A stretch of 64,000 nucleotides of DNA. Origin: Dactylonectria macrodidyma. Its lineage: Eukaryota; Ascomycota; Sordariomycetes; Hypocreales; Nectriaceae. Where the stretch lies: positions 868,001-932,000 of the forward strand of contig JAGMUV010000006.1 in assembly GCA_020744425.1 (NCBI GenBank). The letters are read 5' to 3'. The position numbers were made by a program, and so were the translations under genes. Under the pieces are notes generated by a model. The model did not search any database. It was not told the DNA's origin and saw only the letters and a program-made list of their open reading frames with translations. Numbering within the stretch: position 1 is the stretch's first letter; each line of letters starts with the position of its first letter. Positions 1-12,862 of this stretch are shown here, piece by piece.

Positions 1-599
1 GGACCCGATTGTATACGCGCGACGCTACTCAGGCCATAAAACGGCGGAAGCCATAGGAGTGACTGCGGCTTAGAAAGAGCTGAGAACGAAGATGTCTACG
101 TCGTCGGTCTTGGTGTGTGAGGCTGGTGCCGGATGGCTTGTAGATGATGGCATGAGGCTGATGCCCCGGGAATGGGACGACTGGGTGAGTGTTCACCGAC
201 AAGTAGCCTTGCCATACACCATTGTCCCTTGCTCTGTCACTGGGATTGGTGAGAGAGTGGCCTTTGTGTGGTCCAAGTGGAGAGTCGCGGTGCTGCGTGA
301 TAACCATGGACCGATGGTGGAGGCCAATGGATGTATTCAAGTGCCAACATCACGTTATGTTTGCGCAGCCTGCAGAAAACAGGCCAAGGCATCTGAAGTT
401 ATTTATCAGTATCCCTGTGCGAAGCCCTCTTTTTACCGTAGCAAGCGGCCTTTATTAAGCCCGTGCAAAGCAATCCTAGCACAAAGAAAATGTGCGTTTT
501 TTTTGCGGCGAACCAATGAAAAGTGCCGAGCCGAGGCACCTGATGTTTTAGCAGATGAGCATTGGCAAATCGAAAATTCCACGACGCCTCGGTCAGTGG

Positions 600-630
<31 letters not shown>

Positions 631-1581
631 TCAAGCCCGACAACCGTGATGATGTTCTCGCCGGCACTTGAAGTCCGGGGCGTCAACGGCATTGGGTTGC
701 CCTGTGGAGGACCAGTGCCGCGGCCGCGGGAGGCAAGGAAAAATTCATCGGGACGAGCCGACAGGACCAAGAAGAATACCCGGTGGTTTGTTGCCGGTGT
801 ATTTGTCTGAAAGATTCGAATATCGTTGTGAACCCAACTCGTTGCTCAGCACTGCCCAGGGCAGGTTTATGGGCAGACAAGTGCAGGAATTGAGCGTCAA
901 AATCGGTGAGAGGGCAAGGTGTGCAATACACTAATAAGCGGCGTATTGGAACTGACAGATGCGCCCAGCAGCTCAGTTATTGGGCCAGGCCCCTCTGGAA
1001 AAGCATTTACAAGAAGAAGGGCATGACGCACCTTCACCGAGAACCCGTGATTAGCCGCAAGTTGGAGAAGAGCAGGAGGGAGAAACAAGGTCCTGGTTAA
1101 CCCTCCAAAAGCCCTGCAGCTGCCAGTGGGCATGCATAAAGACCCTCCAGCGCCCCTCTAACGGGCCTCTAATACGTAACGACACCCTAAAACCGTCCTC
1201 TGAGTGGCCCTCTGTCGCCGAGGCGTCGCCGAAGACAGGCAAGTTTGGTGAAAATGCCACTGTAGTTTCAGCGACTGTTCAGACGGTAACGGCCGGAACA
1301 ATAGTACCCGGCTGCCGACTCTCGGCACAACAGTCTCCGTGACCTTCCGTAGCGCAGGGCACATTCAGGGCATCCCTTTTGGGTAAAGCTTGGCACGGGA
1401 CAATCTTGGTACGAACCTCCCAAAGCTCCTGGTTGTCATCGACGTTTTCCCTTCTATTTGCAAGCTCCTCTCCTCTGGCCCAGCAAATCCTCCACTCTAC
1501 GCCTCCCTTTTGAGCTTCAAGATCCGATCTTGGTCCTGAAGTGCCTCCTACCCTCCTAATTTCCTCCTCCGTGTCGCCATC
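1..1581. other. Spacer upstream of LSC1
   Basis: No gene is supported here. The short open frames lack family motifs and overlap each other on both strands. The one landmark is a run of 25 cytosines at 600-624. The last 150 bases before 1582 are pyrimidine-rich (CT-rich leader), as is common just upstream of strongly expressed fungal genes, and are probably the promoter and 5' UTR of LSC1. Confidence 0.6.
600..624. repeat. Poly-C tract (25 C)
   Basis: An uninterrupted run of 25 C, seen directly. Poly-G on the opposite strand could form a quadruplex. Runs this long are prone to length error in sequencing. Confidence 0.95.
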
Positions 1582-2834
<1,253 letters not shown>

Positions 2835-3196
2835 CCTAATCCTCCGTTTTCTTGTTGTTTTGACTCGTCCATTGGGCAGTCCAGCGGAGGAGGGAGAGGC
2901 CATGCTCGGGATCGAGTGAGCTTAGTATAGTCCGGTTAGGCGCCGAGGACTGCTCACGGTGGGCTGGCTGCATTTGTTCCATGATTTCCGTAACCTGATA
3001 GAACAAGGATTGGTCTGGCTGGCGCGGACGCTGGATTGTGTAACGCCAACATATTCGGGCGCGTGTATAACCACGTATACGCCTTACAAGGTCTTATTTA
3101 AACTACAGTGAGCGGATTTGGCCATACCACGGGGTGGAATGAAAAAGAGAGGCGTCAAGAGCAATTACTGCGACTAGTGCCCCTCATATATATATA

Positions 3197-3231
<35 letters not shown>

Positions 3232-3602
3232 CGGCGATTCGAAGATGGAAGCATCTCATCTGACTTTTGAAGTATATCAAGTACCCACTGGAAACACGGC
3301 TTCTTAGGAATGATCTTATTCTCAGGATTTATACTTACGTAGTAATCGCATATACAGCTTAGCCAATAGCCATACTTTCCCACGTACCGTCCCCATACCT
3401 CAAAGTCCTTCCATGCGAACCGGGCCAAAATGTACAATTGGTAGTCGCCCAGGTTGCCTAACATGCCCCATCTAATGCGCGCAAACAAAACTCCCCGTCC
3501 CATGCATACTCATTTCATAATTCAGCAAGTTGAAAGGCTTGCTGCCCCCGCTGTTGTTCCCTCCTACCTACGATTTGGCGGTCACTTGCGTACGTTCAGC
3601 GA
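2835..3602. other. Spacer between convergent LSC1 and UBC1
   Basis: This must hold both 3' UTRs. It contains a TG dinucleotide repeat at about 3200-3227 preceded by a TA run. No coding signal is seen. Confidence 0.6.
3200..3227. repeat. (TG)n microsatellite
   Basis: About 13 TG units follow a short TATATATA stretch, seen directly. It lies beyond the stop codons of both convergent neighbours. Confidence 0.95.
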
Positions 3603-4456
3603 TCATTGCTCGCCGAGAAGACGGGCGGTGATGTCGCCCATGTAGGCTTCTTCTAGTTCATAATCTTGGCCGCCATTGCGGTCGATACCCACGTAGACGA
3701 AGGCATCGACGACTGACTCGACTTCAAAACCCATTCGGACGAACCGTTCGACAAGATCTCTGCTGTATCCCATATATCTAAAATCCGACCTAATCAGCTT
3801 ACGTCATAATACTGTGCCACACACAAGAAGAAGCATACCTGCTGTCGTTATCAACAACGGGATTCGCTTTGCTCTCATCAAACTTCCACTTGCTGAGATC
3901 AACGTCTCTAGGTGGAGCACCAGCATATTTTACAGCCCATTCATGAGCCTTGGCCGCGAAGACGTCGGGCTTGTCGATAAGCATCCTGGCAACCTCGGCG
4001 TCTTGCGGGTCCTTGGGGTTGGGAAACTCGAGGAGCATTCGAAGCGAGAGCAGAGCCGTCTTGATGGTCTGGACGGGCGACCAGCCAGAGCCGAGGGTGT
4101 CGAGGCAGATGGCGCCCTAGATACACAGTTCAGTCAGTCACGAGCCATCGGGGCTTGTCCACGTCGAGAAAGAGAGCGAAGACGGAGGAACATACTGTCT
4201 GACTGCTGACATTTGGGTGCCAAATCTGGGTGTCGAATTTTATCGTCGGGCTCTTGAAGGGATACGAAGTTGGAATCTTGATGTCGACCTGGAACGTGCC
4301 GCCAGCGTAGGGCGTGTCGGGGGGAGCAGGGAAAATGCCCTTCAAATGCGTGAGGTCGTCGTCCGAGACGGGGTTTGCGTACACGCCCGAGTTGTCACGG
4401 TCGGCTTGCATGTCGGCGAGCTCCTTGACGAGACGACGCTCTCGACTGGAAGCCAT
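3603..4456 (-). CDS. UBC1: Ubiquitin-conjugating enzyme E2 with C-terminal UBA domain (Ubc1/UBE2K type)
   Basis: This class I E2 carries ubiquitin on a Cys and builds mainly K48 chains for proteasomal degradation. Exons are 4456-4196, 4116-3839 and 3777-3603 (237 residues). The UBC fold starts at the N-terminus: MASSRERRLVKEL, the YPFKSP stretch, then WHPNVSSQTGAICLDTL with the catalytic Cys across the first intron junction, and WSPVQT after it. After about residue 150 comes a linker and then a UBA domain in exon 3 (RFVRMGFEVESVVDAF...). The UBA is what separates Ubc1/UBE2K from other E2s and binds ubiquitin, promoting chain growth. Yeast Ubc1 is 215 residues. The gene is transcribed away from RPT2, with which it shares a 1.7-kb spacer. 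Confidence 0.95.
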
Positions 4457-6183
4457 GTTGACGTCGGTTTTTCAGGGCCAAGTCGGCGGATGCGGTGGGG
4501 GCGAAGAGACAGAGTGCGGGGTCTGTGATGTTCAAGATATCGATGCTTCGGGGTCGTCTGACGGTGTAGCAGCTGGTGAGTCGAGTCGGGCCTGTGTCGA
4601 TAAATATTGTATGAGCCCGTAGCGAGGAAGAGAGGAGAAATCTGGAATTCTGTCGGTGGTTGGTAGTAAGCTTTAGTTTGCGTCGGAGGCGTCGACGGGT
4701 CCAAGGCATGGATTAGATGCAGCCAGTCAATACTGGCAGTCACCACTGCACACTGCACCAGCCAGTGAGTGGTTGGTGGACAGTGGGCTGCTTGGTGGCA
4801 CCTTTGGACAGTGGACAAGTAAGACAGGCTTTTCGTTAGGCTCTGGCGCCCACTGTTGTGACCAGCGAGGAGCCCCCAGTGGCAGCTGCCCGCTCTGCAG
4901 CGTCAACCTGCCATTAGCCCCTTTGTTCGGCTTTGACTGGGAAGGAGCCTCCTTTGGCCGCCCACTGCGCTCAGGCTGCAACCCTCCCAAACTCGCACAT
5001 CCCGGCGAGGGATGCACCCTGAAGGCGACGCTAAACGCTATCCTTCTAGCGTGCTGCGGGGGCTCTGGGTTTGTCCAGCTGGTCGGCAACGGGTATTCTG
5101 TCATGGTGGCTTGGCCTCAGGAATTGGGCATCCTCACACGACTCAGGGAGGAGAAGCAGGGAAGATTTGCTGGTCAAGCAGAGCCGCCACACGGAGCTCG
5201 TGTCCGGAGCCGATATGCGTGCGTGCTGTTGGGATTACACTGTGTGGCCTAAGCAAGCTTAATGGAGGGTGTGCTTCAGGAAGGGACAGGGCAGCGGTGC
5301 CATGAGCTGGCGATGACGAAAGGGCTGGGAGGTTGCATCTGCCCGTTTGCCCATCTGTGGAGTCGGGACTCGATGCGAGAATTCCACCTCCGAGCTCATC
5401 TTCTTAACCCTCACTGGATGCATTGATTGAGGCACTGCTTCGGTTGTTGTTTCCCATACAGCACGATATCTAGGTGGTTACCGCTTGGTGACAGCTCAAG
5501 GCATACCTAGGTAGGTGATGTGTGGAGTACAGTGATTGGCTGGGGCTTAAGTTGTCGCCGAGAAAAGGGTGACTTTGAACTTCCATCTCCAAGATACATC
5601 TCTGACATTGTAAACAAAACCCGATTTCAAATTCAATGGCAAATATGGAAGGTATTGAAAACAGAATTCTCGCGGAGCTGTACCAACGAATCCATTGTCG
5701 TTCTCATCTCCACACTAGTACCTACACACACCTACACTGAGTTACACCGGATTCGGCATCGATTGCGAACTGATGTTAGCTGCGGCCTTGAAGGTGCCAT
5801 CAGCAAGACTTCAAACCCCATTTTGTGATTAAACCCGCAGTCCAAGCCTAAGGAAACCTTCCAACTATCTTATCATTTTCTTACCTATGATACGTCTTCC
5901 AAGAGCTTGGCCATTCTCAACTGTGTTGGTTCCAAGCTGCGAACAGACGTGTCACGTGCAGCGACAGCAAATGCAGCACGTGACCTACCAGCGAGCTGTC
6001 GTGTTTCCCTGGCGCCTGATTGTAGCCTCGCTTTCATCACCACTAAGCTCGCCTGCAATCGACCACGTCCTTCTATCAACATCCAGCCACCGTTCACCAC
6101 CACCAACGAATTCCTGCCGACTGCACAACATCATCTCATCCAGAACTCACACAACCTAAGCTCGGAGAGCTTGGCCAGACAAG
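4457..6183. other. Divergent UBC1-RPT2 intergenic region
   Basis: This 1.7-kb region lies between two divergently transcribed ubiquitin-proteasome genes and so must contain both promoters. The first 150 bases next to UBC1 and the CACGTG pair near 5950-5985 are the most promoter-like parts. A short CCTAGGTAGGT motif occurs near 5505. No convincing gene is seen, despite GC-rich open frames at 4773-5300. Confidence 0.6.
5951..5984. promoter_or_regulatory. Inverted pair of CACGTG (E-box) sites upstream of RPT2
   Basis: GTCACGTGC at 5951-5959 and its exact reverse complement GCACGTGAC at 5976-5984 form an inverted repeat with a 16-nt spacer, about 200 bases before the RPT2 start codon. CACGTG preceded by T is the core of sites for fungal bHLH factors such as Cbf1. 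The sequence is certain; the regulatory role is inferred. Confidence 0.55.
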
Positions 6184-7712
6184 ATGGTGAGCTCCCTCGG
6201 ACTCATTCATACCATCACAATTGTTGACATTAGCTTTCTAGGGTCAAGGACAGTCTGGCATGGGCCAGGATGGGAAAGACGACAAGGACAAGAAGGCAAG
6301 CGAATCGCATCCACAGCGTACGAGATCAACAATCTAACCTCTCCGATAGAAGGATAAGCCCAAGTACGAGCCTCCGCCACGACCCACGACCCGCGTCGGT
6401 CGTAAGAAGAGAAAGGCTGGCGGTACCAGCGCCGCCGCCAAGCTCCCCGCCGTCTATCCTACCAGCCGATGCAAGCTCCGCCTTCTCCGAATGCAGCGAA
6501 TTCACGATCACCTTTTGCTTGAGGAAGAGTATGTCGAAAACCAGGAGCGCTTGCGCAAGGCCAAAGCCGCCAAGGAGGGAGCTGTGGCTGGCCCCGAGGC
6601 CGATACCGACCGGTTAGCCGATGAGCGTGGCCGTGTTGACGACATGCGAGGAAGCCCCATGGGAGTAGGAACCTTGGAGGAGCTCATTGACGACGACCAT
6701 GCCATTGTCAGTAGCACGACAGGGCCTGAGTACTACGTCAGCATCATGAGCTTTGTCGACAAGGATTTACTCGAGCCTGGTGCCAGTGTGCTCTTGCACC
6801 ACAAGAGCGTAAGCATCGTGGGTGTGCTGACGGATGATGCGGATCCCATCGTGAGCGTCATGAAGCTCGACAAGGCACCTACGGAGTCCTATGCCGATAT
6901 TGGTGGTCTGGAGCAGCAGATTCAGGAGGTCAGGGAGTCAGTAGAGCTGCCACTGCTCCATCCTGAGCTCTACGAGGAGATGGGTATCAAGCCTCCGAAG
7001 GGTGTCATTCTCTATGGTGCTCCAGGAACCGGAAAGACGCTGCTTGCCAAGGCTGTTGCCAACCAGACGTCTGCCACTTTCCTACGTATTGTGGGTAGTG
7101 AGTTGATCCAAAAGTACCTTGGTGATGGTCCTCGACTGGTACGCCAGCTTTTCCAGGTAAATCATGCTTTCATGCTACTCGCAGGCTTGCGCTCACGATT
7201 TCTAGGTTGCGGGTGAAAACGCGCCTTCCATCGTCTTTATCGACGAAATCGATGCAATTGGTACGAAGCGATACGAGTCGACCTCGGGTGGTGAGAGAGA
7301 AGTCCAGCGAACTATGCTGGAACTTCTGAACCAGCTCGATGGTTTCGACGACCGCGGTGATGTCAAGGTTATCATGGCCACCAACAAGATTGACACTCTG
7401 GATCCTGCCCTGATCCGACCTGGACGTATTGACCGAAAGATTTTGTTCGAGAATCCCGACCAAATGACGAAACGAAAAATCTTTACTCTACACACGTCCA
7501 AGATGAGCCTCAATGAGGATGTCGACCTGGAGGAGTTTATCTCACAGAAAGATGACCTTTCGGGTGCCGACATCAAGGCAATCTGCTCTGAGGCTGGTCT
7601 GTTGGCGCTCCGAGAGCGTCGCATGCAGGTACAGATGGCGGATTTCCGGTCGGCGCGTGAGAGAGTACTCCGCACGAAACAAGAGGGTGAGCCGGAGGGT
7701 CTGTATTTGTAG
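6184..7712 (+). CDS. RPT2: 26S proteasome regulatory particle ATPase Rpt2 (subunit 4, PSMC1)
   Basis: Rpt2 is one of six AAA+ ATPases in the base ring of the 19S particle; it unfolds substrates and opens the 20S gate. Exons are 6184-6186 (only the ATG), 6242-6295, 6350-7156 and 7206-7712, giving 456 residues. The N-terminus MGQGQ is the N-myristoylation signal (Gly2) known for Rpt2. [10 protein letters not shown] and [20 protein letters not shown] are Rpt2-specific. Walker A is GAPGTGKT and Walker [10 protein letters not shown], with the arginine fingers in RPGRIDRK. The C-terminus ends LYL, the HbYX motif (hydrophobic-Tyr-X) that docks into 20S pockets. The second intron uses a GC donor (AAG/GCAAGC). 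The start is fixed by the family N-terminus. Confidence 0.97.
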
Positions 7713-8213
7713 TGTATTACCGTGGGGGGATTGGCAAGATAGACGAGGGATGTTCAGCCATCACAAGGAATGGAACACTCAGGGCGGCTAGATGATGATT
7801 CACTTGCTCCAGGCTCCAACGTGATAGCAATGCCAAGCAACAGCTCATCCCAGTTTTCACGAACCTAGTCAAGGGAAATTGGTCACGAAGGTCGGCAATA
7901 TCCACTGATGAAGAGACAAGAAGGTCGTAATTATTCTGCAGTGGTCATCTATCATGACAGGAAACGATTATAAAGCCCGTTCCTGGGCCACATCCCATTT
8001 GATCAATCCGTCATGGCCGGTCAAACCATGCGTGCCAGACGAAACCCGTCCAAACTCCCCAAGTATCCCATATCATGCTTTACTTAAAGTTGCAAGCACC
8101 CTAATGAAGCCCATTCCGTCAGTATCTTCCCAAGATATCCTGCCAAACCGTTGTCAATATTCCTCGGGGCTCGTCATATACGATCCACTGCCCGTGCCAC
8201 CCCGTGCGCATTA
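7713..8213. other. 3' spacer between convergent RPT2 and the promethin-like gene
   Basis: Contains the two 3' UTRs. Nothing else is seen. Confidence 0.5.
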
Positions 8214-8719
8214 TCACTTCCTCACTTCCACACTCTTGTCCTCGTAGGCGCCGATGGGTGCGTGGTTGTACAGCCACCGAGCGACTAGGAAGCTCCCGAC
8301 GGCCCAGGCCCAGATGAGGACGGCGACGGACGAGGTGACGAGTAGGGCGGGCACGAGGACCATGAAGGCGACGCCGATCCAGAAGAGGGCGAAGACGAGG
8401 GCGGCGCCGAGCGAGAAGGCGACAGTAGATAGAGCGAAGCTAGTGAAGAGGAGGACGGGGAGGAAGGAGAAGAGAAGCTGCGTGACGATGAAGGACTAGA
8501 AAAAAAGGCGAGGGTTAGCAAGACAGGTAGAGAGAGGTCATGGGGCTTTGAGGGGCGTACGAAGAGGACGGGACGGACCGAGGCGAAGTCGGCGGTGGTG
8601 TCGAAGGCGCGCTGGCGGGTTGACGGCGATACGACACGGTCGAGGGAACTCTGGGCGTAGGAGAATAGCCCTCCGGCCTTTTCGCCGATGCTCTCGTTGC
8701 TTGTCGTATCGGCAGCCAT
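8214..8719 (-). CDS. Small multi-pass membrane protein, promethin/LDO-like (lipid droplet assembly)
   Basis: Two exons (8719-8561 and 8495-8214, phase-0 intron with GTACGC donor) give 146 residues. The first 50 residues are hydrophilic, with TTSNESIGEKAGG and RQRAFDTTADF. From FASVRPVLF onward the chain is almost wholly hydrophobic, with about four helices (SFIVTQLLFSFLPVLLF, LSTVAFSLGAALVFALFWIG, AFMVLVPALLVTSSVAVLIW and AVGSFLVARWLY), then a short polar tail ending YEDKSVEVRK. This topology, length and Ala/Gly/Phe composition resemble the promethin (LDAF1) and yeast LDO family, which act with seipin at ER-lipid droplet contacts. The family assignment is by eye; a PRA1/Yip-type protein is the alternative. 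An in-frame ATG 33 codons upstream (8818) exists but its extension looks like UTR. Confidence 0.6.
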
Positions 8720-11119
8720 CGCGAAACGGATGGAGGGTGGGAAGTGGGTTGGAGCTTCAGCGGAGCTATCGGGATCCAGTAACAGCTTCGTCGGCTTTGG
8801 CGAACTAGCAGCTATCAAACTTGGCGGTGGAGAGAACGTTGCGCGACAGCTTGTAGTGAGTCGTCAAGTGTTGGATGTTCCAAGTTAGGCTGCTCTGCTT
8901 TGGAGGGGAGGATGCCATGATGCCGTGCCGTACAAGGAAGCTCGTGGGGCCCATGACGTGACGCGTCGCAGCCACCATGCCTGTCGCAGTCGCAGTGACG
9001 GAATGATACTCCACTCAGAGCTGCAATGGTACAAAGAATGCAATTACAGCGACGGTCTCAATTGCCATTCAGAAATGAATCCAAGATCGCTTTCTGCTTT
9101 CTACATTTCTCATTTACTTGATGCGTTAAGAAGCCTCCACAAGTGGGTTCTGGATCGGATCTGGAGTCGCAAGATTGCCGAACGGCTTTAGCGACTGTGC
9201 GATCACTTTGGGAGCCACTCTACTAAACGCATTGCTCGTTTCAAGTAAGCATCACTTCTTATAGTCTTAGCCGTCTATCTTCTTCAGGATCTCACTCACC
9301 ATGAGAGCATGATACCCATCCAGTCAATTTTTTTGTCATAGTAAATAGACCCTTTTGCGAAAACTAGAGCTTTGATTGCGGTCTGGCATCGGAGGGTATT
9401 ACAAGATGAACTAATCAAGTCGAGAGAATGATGATGCTAGTGCAACTCCGGATAATTTCCATCGTTGAGCGAATTCTTGGGGATTTGACGAACCTAAACC
9501 ATGAAGTCGCTAGGTGCGAACAGTTGGGTAAGAGATGAGTAAGGCCAGATGCTGCATAGCTGGTAGCAAACCTCTAGTATCGACATCCAAGTTGCGTCGC
9601 GAAGGCTAGGAGAGCGCCTATGCACTCAACTGCATGCCGTGTCTCACGTATCACTCAACAAATCCGCCCAAAATATATCCTCAAAAAGGCCACACGGGTT
9701 TACCAATAACCAACAGATCCATATATCGCTTTCTTATATAGTTGTGGAGAATTTGTACACAAGGATTCTAGGTGAATGTATGCAGTCGAGCGGTGGAGAA
9801 TAACTCATTGTCGCAGCAGGCACTTAATCTGGCGGCCGCCTCCACGACGACCAGAGCTATGGCGAAGGTCCGCGGTTTCACAGAAGCTATAATAGAGGAA
9901 GGTGTATGTCCATACCTCAAAGGGAACAGCACATGGGGCTAGGCAGCCACATCCGACACTTCTAGCACTTGGCGCTTAGAGACCATAGAATAGACAGACT
10001 GAGCTCTTGGCTGACCATCAACGTCCCAAGTACAGAAGACCATTTCAAAGTCTTTACCAGCATGCAAGCTACAATTTGCTTCTTTCTTATTAACAGAACA
10101 TTAAGTACATCTTACAAACATTGACACGAAAGAGGTCCTATATTAGAGCATACCTAGCCTACTAGCTAGACATAATATAGGTCTATTACCACCAAAGGTG
10201 CAGTAGATTTAGCGTACATTAGCCTAAAGTGATATGATGCTGAATGTATTGTCAGGTAGCTAATAGGGATTCGAGGGTATGGCGTCCTTAACATAGGCAA
10301 AGACTTTTGAAATGGTTCTCCGTATGTCTCAGATAAAGATAATACACAAATCATTTATGGCTTCTGAACAAGATACAAACGGTGTCAGTCATAAGTTTTC
10401 TGAGTACTGCTTTGGGCCTTGCCCAAAGGGGCTGGCTTGGATCATTGTTGACGGGCAGGAGGCGTATGGTCTGTCCAACACGAGAGTTGAAAATTAAATG
10501 TGATGTGCCGAATTTCTCTTCCATCTAGTTACTTCCGCAGTGAAGTGATGTCGACCTCAATTCCAGCAGAACATTATCAAAGTCTTCATGACAAACAATA
10601 GGTCTGGAAAGCAACGTTCTAGGTGCTAGGCGAAAGTTGCCGTTGAAGTCCTATTATTTAGATGAAGTGTCAGCATCAGTATCCTTCGCAGCCAGATCTC
10701 GGGGCCGCGTACGTGCGGGTTAGTTACGTTCCACCTCATGACGAATTTTGTTATGATGCCGTTCTTTGTTCTGCTCCAGCCTGTGAAAGAGTGGTGTAGT
10801 GTAGAGTCCTGTCTTGCACGGATAGTGCAGGTACTGGTCCGTGAAAATCTGCGCAGCGGCCGAAGCTCGACCTTATTGGGTTCCACATTTAGCACAAAGA
10901 AAATTGAAAGAAAGAGGAGCAAAAGGAGTCACGGGGTCAAGACAGGCCCCTCGCAATTTCGCTCGGTCAGCCAACACTTCGATGCCCATTCCTCCACACG
11001 TGGACCAGTCTTGAAGTAACGAACGACTGTTCTCACAGCCCAAGTGTAGCGTAAGCAAAATTCTTGGTCTCTTGAACAACTGCCAAACAGAGCAAAGTCG
11101 GCCCATACATCTTTTTTAG
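8720..11119. other. Gene-poor spacer
   Basis: About 2.4 kb with no supported gene. The stretch 9240-10700 is AT-richer and rich in TpA and stop codons on all frames, which fits decayed repeat DNA, but no transposon protein could be read. Confidence 0.5.
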
Positions 11120-12862
11120 ATGCCTATGTCCCGGGGTCAAGATCAACACGATATGCAATTGCCAAGTCCGATGTCCCCTCTGCATTGGGTTGTCTCGACC
11201 TATCTCAACACCAATGTGGCATACAAAGTCCTACTAGGCCTTTTCATTTCTCTCTTGTGTCATCGATTGACATACAAACCCAAGCAATACAAACTTTTTC
11301 CCATATGGGCGACAGTTGAGGTTGCAATTGCCAGTTATGTCCTTCGCGGACCGGGTCTTGGTTATCGCGTGTTGTGGGTACAGAGTGGTCTCCTCGAAGC
11401 CTGAATGCCTTTTTGAAACTAACACTGATCACTAACCTCTACTTCTTTTATAAGAAGGCACGGCGGGTCTTTGTTCGGAGTCTCGCGTACACACCAGGTC
11501 CTCGTCAATCTGCCCAACATAGATCGTCTTCTGTCGCAGTCGGTCCATACGATAAATGCTGAGCCAGTACAGTACACTCTTTTTACTCGCGTTTTTGGAG
11601 GCGTCGACTCTCCAGCCCTCAATGAAAAGTTGGGGAAATCCTGGAAAGATCTCCTTGTCCCGATCGAGCGACTCTTTCTCAATGATGCCGCAGCTACAGC
11701 TGCTATAGAGAGGGCACATATACCCCAGCAAGCTGCTTCGTTCGTTACGTTTTCGTCTGATCCTGCAAACATGAAACGCTGGGAACTATCTGCTGACGCC
11801 CGCGTTATTTCACCCTCCCTACCCGGGAAAGTCGGAGTGGTAGAAGCCAACCTCCAAAGCCTAACCCGCGATTTTGGTGCTTGCTCCGTCATCCCTCTCC
11901 TTTATGGCATGGACTTCCTCGACCGGTGCCCAAAGTTACTCGATGACTTTTGGAAGTTCGACAACGAGTTATTTCCTTTATTGATGATTGGAATTCCAAC
12001 TTGGGCTCCATTCAAGCTAGTCAGAGAAGGAATCAAAGCTCGGTCTCGAATCCTTAGCGAACTTGATGCTCTGTACCAGCGAGTCGATCGATCTCAACAA
12101 GAGGGGGCTCTGGACGTCAATGCCGATCTATTAGACGTGAGCAGTGTTCCCTTCGAAAGAAATAAGGTCTATGTAAGGGAGGGCTGGTCGTTTGCCGAGC
12201 GAGCAGCAGGCGACTTCGCTGTGTTTTGGGGCCAAAACGCAAACACGCACCCAGTGCTTTTCTGGTTTCTGACCTACGTCTATTCCACTCCCGGCCTACT
12301 GGGTCGGGTGCGAGACGAGATATTCCCGTTTATCACCCTCTCTGATTCAGATCCCTTTAAGATTCTCGCCATGGATATTCCCGCCCTTTGTCGACATAGC
12401 CAGTTGCTCAAGGCGTGTATTTTTGAAACCTACCGCATGGCAAATGAACCAACGTCGATCAGATACGTCGCACGCCATATCACCATACACGATGGCGAAC
12501 TTGACCATCATCTTGAACCAGGCACGTTCATCTCCGCACCGCATTCACTGGTCAACCAAAACCCTTTAATCTTTGCGGATCCGGAAAAGTTTCTACCAGA
12601 CCGGTTTCTGGAAACGGACGCGCAAACAGGGAAGCTCGTCGCCCGATACGGCAGGCTGAGGCCGTGGGGCACTGGGACTTCGATGTGCAAAGGGAGAACG
12701 TTTGCGGAGAAGCAGATCATGTCGGCAGGCGCAGCTATCATCAGTCTGTGGGACATTAAACCAGTGGGCGGGATATGGAAGCTACCGGCGATGATACCCG
12801 GCACTGGAGTGAAGAAGCCGGTGAAGGATATTCGCGTTCAAATTGAACGGAGGGTTCTTTAG
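11120..12862 (+). CDS. Cytochrome P450 (CYP7/CYP8-like)
   Basis: A haem-thiolate monooxygenase, probably ER-anchored. The main exon (11455-12862) is solid. Its I-helix reads FAVFWGQNANTHP instead of the usual AGxDTT, as in CYP7/CYP8-type and several fungal P450s. The K-helix ExxR is ETYR (about residue 409), and the haem loop is PWGTGTSMCKGR with Cys near residue 496. The 5' end is less certain. I propose exon 1 at 11120-11373 with a GTGGGT donor and CACTAAC branch, joining in frame to 11455 for 553 residues. This adds a hydrophobic anchor (VLLGLFISLLC), but the expected proline-rich hinge is not clear, so the N-terminus may be mis-spliced here or decayed. Substrate unknown. It stands alone, with no biosynthetic neighbours. 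Confidence 0.8.

Noticed and set aside
92..649. 185-codon frame at the window start
   Set aside because: It ends by translating the poly-C run, has rare-codon use and no motif.
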